DNA of 64,000 nucleotides from Corynespora cassiicola (Eukaryota > Ascomycota > Dothideomycetes > Pleosporales > Corynesporascaceae). Of the stretch, positions 41,823 to 52,801 are shown piece after piece. The DNA lies in NCBI GenBank assembly GCA_022059125.1, contig JAEUWY010000002.1, positions 1,116,001 through 1,180,000 of the forward strand, in the 5' to 3' direction. A model generated the notes under the pieces. The model worked only from the letters and a program-made list of their open reading frames with translations. It was not told where the DNA came from and ran no database searches. The position numbers were made by a program, and so were the translations under genes. How positions within the stretch are numbered: position 1 is the first letter of the stretch; every line of letters starts with the position of its first letter.

Positions 41823-44286
41823 GATGTTTTGAAAATTTATTGAGCGGGCTAGAAGACTCGAGTGAAGGAATAGCTTGAACGGAGAGGATGAGGGTAGTAA
41901 CGAGGAACTGAGAACAGGACTACGGCTTTTATATCTACCAAATCTCCCGGAATGAGCGCTAAAGATCTGGACCATATACAATCAGATGCTAGTATTTTCA
42001 TAAAAGCGCCGATTCCATTAATGGATGGACCCAACCGATCGACGCCCTTTTAACGCAGGGAAACCTGGACCTACATATGTAGTCATATCTTTCACGTACC
42101 AGGGTTTGATTTAGAAGTAGAAAGATATTTATGGTTATCCCAGCTGTGAATCTAGATTCTACTATTCTTCTCCAATGTTACCATATTGAAATTTCCCTTT
42201 TATGGATCTACTTGATGATTTCATAGTTGAATAGACTCTCTTTGCTTAACGGTTGTCACTCGGTGCCTCGTTGCAACGCTTAGCGAGACCGAAGTTGATG
42301 AACAAGGCAATGAAGTCGGCGCGCTGTCGGCCGCTACTTTTGAATAAGAAAAGAAGCAGTGTTAGTTACGAGGAGCACGGAAGAAGCTCGGCCGGTGTTG
42401 ATGTAGATCCCTCAATCGTAACAGCGGCCCACGTCACTCCGTCTCATCCTATTCGATCGATAAAAACGTATGAGAGTTATTCTAGTCAATGATAAGCACG
42501 CCGAAATTTATTCTCGAAAACCTTTATTTGCCTTGTTCAGCTTGTGGTGATGGATGGATTAATGATTGCGGTCCACGTAATGAACATTCTTGTACGGATT
42601 TCTACCCGGTATAACACCCGCTAACGCTCCTGAGGATTCATCGCCAACAAGATCTTTCCGCTATATGTTGGCTCAGTTGTCAACCTCTCCCAATAATGGA
42701 TGATACGTCTCTCCGTTACAGCGTGGTTAATGCCTAGACCCAGCAAGCCACTAGGCGAAAATCTTCCGCACTTCATCTCCTCGGGCCTAATGGCTTGTTT
42801 TGCAGCAAGCCACTAGGCCAATTTTGCAGAATTAGCTGAAGCTTGGGCTGAACAAGAAGTAACATGGTACTCTTCGGCCGCATATCTGCTTGGCTCCAAC
42901 TGCCAGCAGATTTCTTGTTAAGGCGGCTCTGAAGATTTTCAGGGCAACTCCCTAGACTATAAAGATGGAACAGGAATATTCTCACAAATTCATATTCTTC
43001 TTTTTAAAGTAAATCGAGCTTATTACCCAGTTTTTGGGTCGTAATCTGATCCAAAGAGCGCGCAAAAGGAAGCTGATCCTCAAAGCTATTCTACTTTCCT
43101 GCTCCTTGACACCGGCAGTCGACTTATCAGCAGCCAATACTCTCGCCATCTGAACACACTGCGACTAGGCCCAAAATTTTGAAATTAGTTCTTTTAATAT
43201 AGCGATGGTCGCCTAATAGGTAGGGCCGAAGCTTCTGATTCCCGAAGAGCTATCTGCTTTAGAGAGTCTTGAGGTTCCAGACCAAGCATACCGAGTTAGA
43301 TAAAAAAAGCCTTCTTTAGCTATACTAGGCTTAGCACATTTGACAGAATGCGCTAGATACCCAAAATGATGAGCAGGGCGTCGTATTAATGAATTGGGCT
43401 TTAGCGGGAGCACGGCTTATAGCGCATCCTCTCGAACATTGCTGTACAAGACCGTTGAATGGCCGAATGTAACCTACTTTCTTAGACCCTCTAAACTTAT
43501 GAAGTAGTGTTCTGTTGTTCTGGAAGGTATGCATGATGGTTTGAAAGTAATGCATCAGAGGCAGCTTATGTTTGGTTCGATGTGGCCACCCTGTTGTGGC
43601 TTGTTTCGAAGGTCGTGGTGACACTTTGGTATGTTTTTGTTATCGGGTCCCCACTTTTGGATGCTGCTGACTTGACTATAATGATGCATGATGGAAAAGC
43701 TCTCTCTATCTTTTCTATTCTAGATAGTGAGAATATGGCTTATAGAACATCAACATCTACCTGATGCTTGCAGTCTGTAGACAACAAATTTCAACAGCTC
43801 ATGTAGAATGTATTACTAGAGTAGCCGTGGCTTAGTGTGTGTCGAAACAAAGACGGCCCTCCACTGATCAAGGGATGCGAAGATGATGTCGGAGGCGGAT
43901 GATGCTGAGGCCAATACGGCGAAGCCATGAACTCAGCCAAGCTCGTGGTGAGTTGCCCGATTGGGAAATGATTAGTCAATCTCTTCTTGGCATCGTCAGA
44001 TTATCAACACAACTCGGCGTGAAATACCCTATTAGTAGGTGTCTATGTAGAGACTAGACAAACCAGAGGATGAGGATTGGATCATGAAGCTGAGATGAAT
44101 GTTCACAAATTCACTTTACATGATATCGAGATTATCAGCCTAGCCGTTTTAGGCATCCCACCGCGAGCTGCTACAACATAAAACTGACGCTCCAGCACAA
44201 CTGACTTGAGCTCAATTCATTCCATATCCCAGAAACCCTAGTAACTCCAGTATTTACTCAACTTTCCCCGCTTCCACTCAAACAAA
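41823..44286. repeat. AT-rich relic island with promoters at both ends
   Basis: About 2.4 kb. The left 200 bases serve as the RALF-like gene promoter and the right 150 bases as that of the NmrA-like gene. Between about 42050 and 44000 the DNA is AT-rich and riddled with stops. A phrase near CAGCAAGCCACTAGGC occurs at about 42739 and 42804 in direct orientation. It is probably degenerate transposon sequence; no family could be assigned. Confidence 0.5.
41927..41935 (-). promoter_or_regulatory. TATA box of the RALF-like gene
   Basis: Read on the minus strand this is GATATAAAA, about 105 bases before the start codon, followed by a pyrimidine-rich leader. This supports the gene being a genuine transcription unit. 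Confidence 0.6.
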
Positions 44287-45198
44287 ATGCGCGTAACAAT
44301 TGCTGGTCCTGGAACCATCGCCAAATACTTTATCGAAGAACTTGTCCCCGCCGGCATCGAAGTCACCATCTTGACTCGCTCCATCAAACCAGAATATGAG
44401 AACTATACTGGTGTCAAACAATTCGTTACAGACTACTCAGTCTCTTCAATCTCCCAGGGCTTAGAAGGTAGTTCGGCACTCCTCTCAACTATCCTCGACT
44501 ACACTCCAGCCAACATTGATCTTCATCTACGACTCATGGAAGCCTGTAAGCAAAGCTCTACTTGCAAGCGCTTCATACCCTCCGAATGGGGTAGCAATGT
44601 CGAGGACTTCCCTGATCAGCCTGGGTTTTACTACCGCAGTCACGAGCCGATTCGACAAGCTCTCAGAGATCAGAGCGAACTCGAATGGACCATTGTCAAC
44701 CTTGGTTGGATTGCCGACTATATCATTCCCAGTAAGAATCGGTACTTCAAAGATATTGACGATGCGTTTCCTGTCAACTTCAAGACGGAAAAGATCATCA
44801 TCCCTGGTACCGGGAAAGAGCCCATTGATTTCACCAGCGCCAAAGACTTGGCCAAGGCGGTGGTGAAGCTTGTTCAAGCTCCAAAATGGGAGCAATATAC
44901 TTGGGTTTCGGGGGAAAAATCATGCTGGAACGACGTGGCCAAGTTGATGCTTGAGAGGTATCCCGGCATGACCGTGGAGTACAAGAGTCTCTACCAATTG
45001 GTTGAGGAAATTCGCACGGCGAAGAATGAGGAAGAGCGTGGTCTGGCCGAATTTCAGATCTTGGGACCAAGTCATGGGGGATCTTTGAATGCGGACAAGG
45101 TCGCTGAGCATCGTCAAACATTGTTTCAAGGAATCAAGTTCCGGACGATGCGGGAGTTGCTGGAAGAAGTTGATCGTAATCCTGATGTAATAGTCTAA
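44287..45198 (+). CDS. NmrA-like / isoflavone-reductase-like NAD(P)-binding protein
   Basis: A single-exon gene of 303 aa from the ATG at 44287. An atypical SDR of the NmrA/PCBER group: the glycine-rich start MRVTIAGPGTIAKYF is a modified GxxGxxG dinucleotide loop, ILTRS gives the Arg/Ser that would hold an NADP phosphate, and KRFIPSEWG is the block conserved in isoflavone-reductase-like proteins. WTIVNLGWIADYI and the C-terminal helices also fit. Such proteins either reduce phenolic or small aromatic compounds or sense NAD(P) redox state. It converges on the Zn2Cys6 gene with 47 bases between the stop codons, so the two may be functionally linked. Confidence 0.9.
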   Translation: MRVTIAGPGTIAKYFIEELVPAGIEVTILTRSIKPEYENYTGVKQFVTDYSVSSISQGLEGSSALLSTILDYTPANIDLHLRLMEACKQSSTCKRFIPSEWGSNVEDFPDQPGFYYRSHEPIRQALRDQSELEWTIVNLGWIADYIIPSKNRYFKDIDDAFPVNFKTEKIIIPGTGKEPIDFTSAKDLAKAVVKLVQAPKWEQYTWVSGEKSCWNDVAKLMLERYPGMTVEYKSLYQLVEEIRTAKNEEERGLAEFQILGPSHGGSLNADKVAEHRQTLFQGIKFRTMRELLEEVDRNPDVIV

Positions 45199-45245
45199 AA
45201 CGTTCGGCTAGATGACAATAGACTCTTTTTCAAGTAATTCAGAAT

Positions 45246-47252
45246 TTAATACCATAGCAAGTCAAGATGAGGCTGCCGTGCAACTATCTGAGACCAAGAG
45301 TCTAGTATGTCGCCTGGAAGAGTTTGATCCCGTATTCTCCAAATCTCTTCAGCAGCAAGAAGTAGTTTATCCCAGGTGGCAAATGCCAATGACTTCTTAT
45401 GATTAAATGACGTCCTAATCCTGTTTCGCAATTCTGTTGTACCCGCCTCAAATGCCACAGTCGCGTAGATCCAGGTCCTGGGCGTGGAATCTGCTTGAGC
45501 AGTATCGAGATATTCGATATGCTCTATGCATTTCTCCACCAAGGCTTGTATATCGTCCTCGCAATCTCTTCGACCAGAATTGCACTTAAAATACAAAAGA
45601 CTGGCGTGGTAGAAGAGATGGTTGTGGTGCTGTAAACTTTCCTTATTCTTGGCATGCGTGCTCATGTTGTCCAACAGTGGGGGAGTAGACAAGGCAAATT
45701 CGACTTCCAGCCGATCCAATTCTGAAGGATCCACCAACTCTCCTCGTGATAGTTTCACATTAAAGGACGATATAAGTTCCAGCGATTGCGCCGGGATACC
45801 TTGTTCATTGATGAGGTTCATTCCGGCGAAATCCGTGATCAAAGAACCTGGGAATTCCTGGTAACCGATGTATTGGGACTGGATCAAATTGAAAAATATT
45901 GCATAGCACTGGTAGGTGAGCGAAGCAGCGGATGATTGGTTCCAAACCTCCAATGGTATCTGTTCCAATAGACTCCGGGCCATTCTAACAAGAGCACGCC
46001 AGGCGACAGGCGTGCCACTGATGAAATTGGTCAAAAGCCATATACATATAGTGCCGAGGCTAGCGATTCGTTCGTTGAGACTGGTGGAACTGATGTTTCC
46101 CAGCAGATGGAAATAGCTTTGACGTGCATGCTGGAGGGCTAGTTCGCCAAGCTCTGGCGAAGTACCCTGGAGATTTGCCAGATGCGTTGCCGAAGCAGCA
46201 CAAACAGCATGGAAAAGAGCCACGGTACTGCTCGATTGGTCCTGGCTCATTCGGCTCCCTTCAAGTGCAATAGGCGAGACAACAGATAAGAATGGGTTGG
46301 ATAGGCTGCGAATCGGCATGACTTTTTGGCATAGGTTTGTCGCCCAGTGGTTGATCAGATTCCTTTGCTTTGTCGAAGCTGGAAGTACATCAAGGTGTGT
46401 TTTACGAATTCTTAGATTTGATTCCCATAGAATATTTGACAGTGGCTCTTCTTGATTGCTCGTATTATTGGTGAGTACATGAGAGTTTGTAGGGGAAAAC
46501 TGTGCTCGGGACACTGTAGGCGTGGATTGCGACGTAAAGGTTTCTTCCGCGGCTGACAGACCATCGTCTACAAAGTTGTTGATATAAGTATCAAAAGATC
46601 CCAGAATGGAAGAATCAGTAGCTGCAAAAGTTGATTCGTCAGGTAGAAGGTGGAACGAGGGTGTCATAACTCCGTCCCTTTCCGGTGTGATCAGGTTCCA
46701 ATTGAGACTACTCGATTCATAGTTTAGAAGAGCCTCAGCCGGCCAACATATCTCTGTATCAAGTCCAGTGGAAACTGAATGGTTTGAGTTGTTCTGAGAA
46801 TCCAGGCTTGGTTTGCTTCCAGACTTTGTATTGTGTTGGAATGGGGCGCCACTAGTAAAGTTGGTGTTTGAAGCACCATTCATGTCTCCGGAAAAAGTTG
46901 AGATGGACCCTTGAGCAGGAAAACCTTCATTCGAAGGACTGATCACGTTGTTGGTAATGGATGAATCGATGCGTCGCCGCGCATAACTCCTTCTATTGCC
47001 AATTGGCTCTCTCGTTTTATCGACCCAGGTCAGTCGGACACCATATCCAGCGCAAGTGAATTTTCCGGACAAACATCGCCTGCAAGCTGGATGCTGCTCA
47101 TCGCATTTAACATGCCTTCTTCGGCAAGTCCAGCATCCCGTAAACGTCTTGCGGGGCTTGTTCCGGGTGCTGGTAAGGTCGGCATGTTTTGAGGTTATTG
47201 CGGGGGCAATGGACTTTCCTCCAACCGCGAGGCCATGATGTAACGATGCCAT
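45246..47252 (-). CDS. Zn2Cys6 fungal transcription factor
   Basis: A single frame of 668 aa from the ATG at 47252. The binuclear zinc cluster is at residues 40-67, with Cys at 40, 43, 50, 57, 60 and 67 (GCWTCRRRHVKCDEQHPACRRC...C), preceded by a basic KPRKTFT and followed by a linker. Residues about 290-560 match the fungal-specific transcription factor domain (HWATNLCQKVMPI, ALFHAVCAASATHLANLQG). Between lies a Ser/Asn-rich region, perhaps an activation segment. A nuclear DNA-binding regulator, target unknown; the adjacent NmrA-like gene is the first candidate. Confidence 0.93.
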   Translation of the reverse strand: MASLHHGLAVGGKSIAPAITSKHADLTSTRNKPRKTFTGCWTCRRRHVKCDEQHPACRRCLSGKFTCAGYGVRLTWVDKTREPIGNRRSYARRRIDSSITNNVISPSNEGFPAQGSISTFSGDMNGASNTNFTSGAPFQHNTKSGSKPSLDSQNNSNHSVSTGLDTEICWPAEALLNYESSSLNWNLITPERDGVMTPSFHLLPDESTFAATDSSILGSFDTYINNFVDDGLSAAEETFTSQSTPTVSRAQFSPTNSHVLTNNTSNQEEPLSNILWESNLRIRKTHLDVLPASTKQRNLINHWATNLCQKVMPIRSLSNPFLSVVSPIALEGSRMSQDQSSSTVALFHAVCAASATHLANLQGTSPELGELALQHARQSYFHLLGNISSTSLNERIASLGTICIWLLTNFISGTPVAWRALVRMARSLLEQIPLEVWNQSSAASLTYQCYAIFFNLIQSQYIGYQEFPGSLITDFAGMNLINEQGIPAQSLELISSFNVKLSRGELVDPSELDRLEVEFALSTPPLLDNMSTHAKNKESLQHHNHLFYHASLLYFKCNSGRRDCEDDIQALVEKCIEHIEYLDTAQADSTPRTWIYATVAFEAGTTELRNRIRTSFNHKKSLAFATWDKLLLAAEEIWRIRDQTLPGDILDSWSQIVARQPHLDLLWY

Positions 47253-48000
47253 CGAGGAAAGGTTTCATCGATGCACAACTTTTGTGCTGGGTATAGTGGT
47301 AGGTAGTATTGAGGTCAGCGACAGGAAAGGAACAGGTTCGACGTAAGCCCAGATGATTACTAATACGTGATAGCTCAAATACGATAGCCTGGCATCCGGA
47401 CTTGGCAAGCGGAAGGCGGAGCGATGCTTATAATGAAAAAACCGTACATGGTGACACAAGTCGTTTCCACCTACAGTCATTTTTTGCAGCCCGAATGTTG
47501 CAGATGGAAGTCTTGAAAACATGTCGCACTAGCTAATCTTAACCGGTTTCTCATCTACGTATACAAGTGGACATGGGCGCCACGATAATCTCGCGCAATA
47601 AATTGAATTTATATCAGCCATTGAGAGAACTTTGAACTCTTGCTGCTGAATTAAAGGTAAATCGATAATGCAATGCTTATATGATTGGAATCATACGTTC
47701 ACGGGTAGCTGAAGTTCCAGTTATGTCCTGTGCCAACTGTCAAACGTCGTGTAACGTCAACGACCAGTCAAAAGATCTAAAAATATGTATTTGCTGTACA
47801 ACCCCGCTTCTTCTCCTTTCCATGTACCACAACCATGGTATAAATAAATCATCGCCAGATGATTCAATTCATCATTCATACAACATATACCTCACTATCT
47901 CTCAATTTGTATAGTATAGCTAGGACATACTTCCTCGGAAACGAGATTACAAGAAACCCAAACTCTACCTCACCATCTCAAAATCCTGACTCAGGTAAAT
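47253..48000. promoter_or_regulatory. Divergent promoter region
   Basis: About 750 AT-rich bases between the Zn2Cys6 gene (minus) and the BTB gene (plus). A TATAAATA-type box lies at about 47839, 160 bases before the BTB start. Confidence 0.5.
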
Positions 48001-49054
48001 ATGGCGCCTAGTTTTGAGGAGTAAGCTTGGAATCTATTGTAACAAAGATCCATGAGTCTCATGGAGAAATAGGATCATCAAATCTGGCCAGTTTACATTC
48101 AGGATTGGGGAAGAAAAATACCCAATTATTGTCCATGCTGCCGCCATCGCTGCGACGTCCTATCACATGCGTGCCCTCATCAACGGAGGGATGAGGGAAA
48201 GTGAAGAGCGCACTGCAGATATAATCGACCTCACGGTCGAAGATTTTATCAGATTCTGCGAGTTTGCCTATCGAGGAGATTATACTGTTCCTCAATGGGA
48301 ACAAGATCCAGAACCGACAGAAATATCTTCCCAAATACCAGCCTCACATGCCGTTCATGAATACATTCCGCACTTTGCATACAGATCTAGCATTTCTCCC
48401 GAGGTCTTGAGCGAAGACGAACCTGAAAACGAGTGGGATGCAAGCGAAACTTCGGGAGAAGTTCCAGTTGAAACTTCGGTTGAAGTTCCGCCTGAACCGG
48501 CTGATTACCCCCAATCTGGTATCCCTCCAAGTGTTGTAGGCAAAAAGAAAAAGAAGCCCAAAAAGACTTCTTACGAGCTGGCACTGGAATTCAAGAACAA
48601 ATTTCGCAAAGAAATCGACGAAAGAAATTATATTAGAAGCTCGGATGTCAAAGACGAAATCCTCAAGCAGGCCGTTCCGTACAGCAATGCAAACTCCCGC
48701 CAGAACTTTACACCAGTGTTTCTTGCGCATGCCCGTCTATATACTTTTGCCACAATGCGTCTCGTGGAGCCACTCAAAGACCGCGCTCTTGATAAGCTAC
48801 ATAGCACACTAAAGGGATTCTGTTTGTACACCAATAGAATTAACGATGTGGTTGAACTTGCAAGATATGCATATGGAAACGGCGAGGATAGAAGAGATGA
48901 CGGGACGATTGACGACTTGAGAAAACTTGTGGTAGAGTATATTGCAGATAACGTACATGTCATTGGCAATAATGCTCACTTTTTCGCTCTCATGGAGGAG
49001 GGGGGCGAGTTTGTTGGAGATTTCTGGAGCATTGTAAGGAAATTTATGATCTGA
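48001..49054 (+). CDS. BTB/POZ domain protein
   Basis: Two exons, 48001-48020 and 48073-49054, with a 52-nt GT-AG intron; 333 aa. The splice joins MAPSFEE to IIKSGQFTFRIGEEKYPIIVH, after which AAAIAATSYHMRALINGGM and DLTVEDFIRFCEFAYRGDYTVP complete a BTB fold (residues about 7-90). A Glu/Pro/Val-rich acidic linker (about 105-150) with imperfect ETS-VEVP repeats and a Lys-rich KKKKKPKKTSYE patch follow, then an alpha-helical region (residues about 190-300) as in other fungal BTB proteins of this type. BTB domains mediate dimerisation and binding to cullin 3; the target here is unknown. The second exon alone lacks a proper BTB start, which supports the upstream exon. Confidence 0.85.
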
Positions 49055-49680
49055 ATCAAGTGTCTGCAACACAGACAGGCCATGTAGATTTCAACAATCA
49101 ACCATGCACTTACAAGATGCTTATCGTACCTCCATCGCACTTTATATTACTGGTAGCTGGGGCAGCAAAAGTTGAGGGACAAAATATGGCAGGATTAGCC
49201 GACTACTCTCCAACGTCCCAGCCTCGCGGGTAAACAGGAAATCTAGAAGGTCTGCGTCATAACGCCACACGACAACAGCCTTTAGCATGACGATCATTCG
49301 CAACACTAGACAAGCCTTCCCTGCCCAGACTCTGGACAACACAAAATCTCCGACCACACGCCTGGTTAGACGAATACGTCACCGATGCATCCTGCGAACC
49401 AAGTATTTCAGCCCACTTGCATCTAGATATTTCACGATCGTATCCACAACTGCGGTCAAGATCCTTGCGAAAATCATATCCACTGCTCCATTCCAGCTAT
49501 TCGGCACATCTCATCAAAAACGACGAGCTTGCGCGCTACTACATCACCACCACGTCGTCGTTCAAGATCCCCACCAGGCGCGCAGTCGCCTCTCTCGCCC
49601 TTCTCTCTGTGATTTCCACAATCGAGAGCCAACGGAAGAAGGAAGAGAAAATCACCGAAGAGGACTTCTCCGTTCAAGAC
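49055..49680. other. Intergenic region
   Basis: About 630 bases ahead of the DUF1989 gene. The frame of that gene stays open leftwards to about 49417 but has no ATG there, so it is likely leader sequence. Confidence 0.45.
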
Positions 49681-51531
49681 ATGTCGGGCGAACTTCAAAC
49701 GATCCCAGCGCGCCACGGCGTTGCGACGTTCGTGCCTCGAGGCAGGACAATCAAGATCATCAACACGTACGGGAAGCAGGTTGTTAGTACCTGGGCATTT
49801 GGCTTGCATGCACCGCCAGACGGGACCGACAGTGTAGAGGAGCAGGAACTAGAAGATGACATCGAGGAGAAAGTGAAAGAGCTCAAGGAAGAGGTCGAAA
49901 AGGGGAATGAGGCAGAGCAAAACAAGAAGGTTGGTGAGGTTGCAGCAGCAACCGCAGCTCAAGCGTCGTCCTCTGCATCAAAAGAGACAGAAAATGTCAA
50001 AGCAACGGAGCAGACCGAAGAACCTGGCGCGTCCTCAAAGGAAACAGAAGATACCAGGGAGAGTTCAGAGGCTGGAGATCCACCCGAGCAAGCACCAGAC
50101 ACCCCCGAGAACGAAAAGACGACGGAGACAACGGAAGAAAAGCCAGGAGCCTCCAGCCAACCATCCAAAAGGACCTGGTCTTCCTACCTACCCTCCATCC
50201 CCTATCGCTCAAAGGCAACACCGCAAACCAACACGGCCCCTCCAAAGCCCGACGCTGCAACAGAAAAAGCCCAAAACGAAGCCGCATCCAAGAAGTGGTC
50301 CTCCTACCTACCCACCGGCAAAGGGTTCTCTAGCTACGTCCCCGCCATGCAAATGCCAGACTCAAAGGACGTCGTCAGCGCCTTCAAAGCAAGCCACTAC
50401 CGCGACCCGAACAAAAGCTACGCCGAGCAACTCTACGACTTTTCCAAGACGCCCGTCGGCGCAGGCGGTCTAGCTGGTACGTGCCCCCTCCCCCTGTGAT
50501 TTTACTTCTTCCTTTGGTTGTCGCATTTGTACTGACCAGTCCAAGCTGCGACCGGCTCCGGCACCGCATCCTCCATCTACGCCGCCTACAGCGCCTACAC
50601 CAAGCTCTCCCCCTCCAAAGCCTCCCTACCCCCCATGGAATACCTCTCCCTTCCCCACACGCGCGCCGCCACCCACCGCCTCGTCCCCGCCGTAAACGAC
50701 ACGCTGCTCACGAACCTGCGCAACCCCCTCCTCACGCTCATCGAGGACACCACGCCGGGCGCGCACGACACGCTGACGGCGGCCTGCGACGCGAGCCTCT
50801 ACGCCGCGCTGCACGTCGACAGGCCGGCCGAGCACGGCTCCTGCGCCGAGAACCTGGTCCTCGCGCTCAAGGAGCTGAACGAGAAGGCGGGGCTCAAGGG
50901 TTCGAAGGCGGTGGGCGCGGATATTACCGTCAACATTGCGCCCACGCCGTTGCATCTGTTCATGAATGCGCCGATTGACGTGTCCGAGGTGGGCGATGGC
51001 GCTGCTGCTGCTGCTGCTGCACAGGGGGGTGCAGGGGCGCAAGGTGCGAAGCTGAGGGTCGAGGAGCCGAGGGGGAAGAAGCGCAGTTTTGTCCGGTTTA
51101 GGGCGGAGAGGGATGTTGTTGTTGTGCTGAGTGCGTGTCCGATGGATGTCGGGCCGCAGAATGGGGGGAGGTGTATGGCGGCGAATTTCATGGTTGAGGA
51201 GGTGGGGGAGGAGGACATGGCAGGGTCTGTGGCGTCGGTTGGAAAGAGAAGGAGTGCGCCTAAGAAGCTCTCCTCGCAGCCAAAGAAGACTGGGGGTGAA
51301 GTTCCAAGGGCGGCGCCTGAGGTGGCGGAGAAGCAGAGTGAGGTGAGGAGGGATAGTGGGGCGGATGATCCGCCCGAGCAGGAGATTCCCGAGGAGGGGA
51401 AAGCAAAGGTGGTGGAGGAGAAGAAGAAGAAGGGGGAGGAGGAGAAGCCTAAGCCGAAGAAAAAGCCTAAGAAGCTTGAGCGGAGGGGTGGGGCGGCGAC
51501 GCCGGTTAAGAGCGAGTCTTCGGGTTCTTAG
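49681..51531 (+). CDS. DUF1989 protein with large charged insert
   Basis: Two exons, 49681-50476 and 50546-51531; 593 aa. The family is annotated in bacteria as urea-carboxylase-associated; its activity is not established. N-terminal block: IPARHGVATFVPRGRTIKIINTYGKQVVSTWAF, given here as ARHGVATFVPRGRTIKI and GKQVVSTWAF. The second half of the domain starts at MEYLSLPHTRAATHRL (residue about 295) and includes LLTLIEDTTPGAHDTLTAACD, shown as LIEDTTPGAHDTL, then FMNAPIDV and VLSACPMD. Between them lies an insert of about 240 residues, Glu/Lys- and Ser-rich, with two copies of WSSYLP. The last 110 residues are a Lys/Glu-rich tail. Ordinary DUF1989 proteins have neither. No signal peptide. Confidence 0.85.
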
Positions 51532-51983
51532 AAAGTACGGATCGGTTAATTTGGACTGGTGGCGGGCTTCGAGATGGTTATCGAGTTTTGTAGCGTTAAC
51601 TGTAGCTTAACTGATGTATTGTGGACATGGAATTGCTTAATACTGGGAGCTCTACCGCGTGTAGAATACCTGCGGCTGTGATCACCCACATTTACTCTAG
51701 CGAGATGTTATCTTCACACCTGGAAGCAACACCATCTCGCTACTTTCTTGTCCGACGGTACTATTAAATCAGTTACGACGGACACATCCAACTGCCAACC
51801 CTCCTCACTCACAATCCCCCCTCAAACCCTCCTCCCCTACGCGACCCCCATACCCATCCATCACTCACGGATCGCCTCCTGTGTATGTTAAAGCAGTGTC
51901 CATGCGCGACACGAAATATACATCTCAGGTTTGAGACTCTAAAAGATCATCAAGGGCGTCGACCCCTATACCACGGTTTACAA

Positions 51984-52002
51984 CCCCCCCCCCCCCCCCC
52001 CC
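51984..52002. repeat. Poly-C homopolymer (19 nt)
   Basis: Nineteen C in a row as written; the length is a likely site of sequencing or replication slippage. Confidence 0.85.
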
Positions 52003-52730
52003 TGGCGCAGACAATATCGGTCCATCTGAGTATTTTCGGAGGCGGCATATTCCAAATGGGCCGGCCGTGGAGCCACGAACGCGCGTGTGTTGAAGCGAAT
52101 GTGAGTGGACAAAGGGTAGCGAAAGGGGGTTGGGAAGTAAGGGCTAGTATTGTGCGGGAGGGTTATTATTGTTCGTGGTGAGGTTGGCGATGGTTTGGAG
52201 GGGCCGCGGGCCGCTCGTAGGCTAAACTGTTTTGTGACGTTTTTACAGGGCGCGGGATATGGGTTATGGGGGTTGGAGGGGGTTTGGGTTGTTTTTGGTA
52301 GTGAAGGGTAGGTGTGTAGATTTTCAAAGTGTAGAGAGTGCGGTTTGCATGTGGATAAGGATAGTAAACTGTATAAGGACAGAAAATATCCTTAGACCAA
52401 AAAGCTGAACTTTGCTGTAGAGTTAGTATATACGCATCGCATAGGCTTCATATGATCAACCTGCAGGCTACCGGCAGAGTGACTGCGGGTCTATCTGGTA
52501 CGCAAGGGCGCAGCGACCATTCTGCCTCCAGCTCAAAGCGATGCGCCCTTATCACGGAAAGGACGGGCTAGAACACCAAATGGTATATCTCGCAATTAGC
52601 CAACGAATCTTCTCGTCTTTCCAGCATGGCAAGGGAGAGGAGGATGTCGGCCACCCCGCTTCTTTACTCAATCAGTAAAGTAGAGAGATACAAAAGGAGA
52701 TGGTCGCTTCACTCTTCACCCGCCGCTGAG

Positions 52731-52738
52731 GTATATAA
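52731..52738 (+). promoter_or_regulatory. TATA box of the six-intron SDR
   Basis: GTATATAATC starting at 52731, about 70 bases before the ATG at 52802. Confidence 0.6.
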
Positions 52739-52801
52739 TCCATCTCATCTTCCACGAGAAGGGCACATCATCTTTCAAGCAAAACTTCAGAGCAAGCAAC
52801 C

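Larger units (their letters stand above)
51532..52801. other. Intergenic region with poly-C tract
   Basis: About 1.3 kb. Contains a run of 19 C at 51984-52002 and, at the right end, the promoter of the following SDR. No gene supported. Confidence 0.5.

Noticed and set aside
43100..43170. DTGS-like peptide as a retrotransposon protease
   Set aside because: Only a few residues in stop-rich AT-rich DNA; no neighbouring reverse transcriptase blocks.
49417..49680. N-terminal extension of the DUF1989 protein
   Set aside because: No ATG in the extension; the conserved domain begins right after the ATG at 49681.
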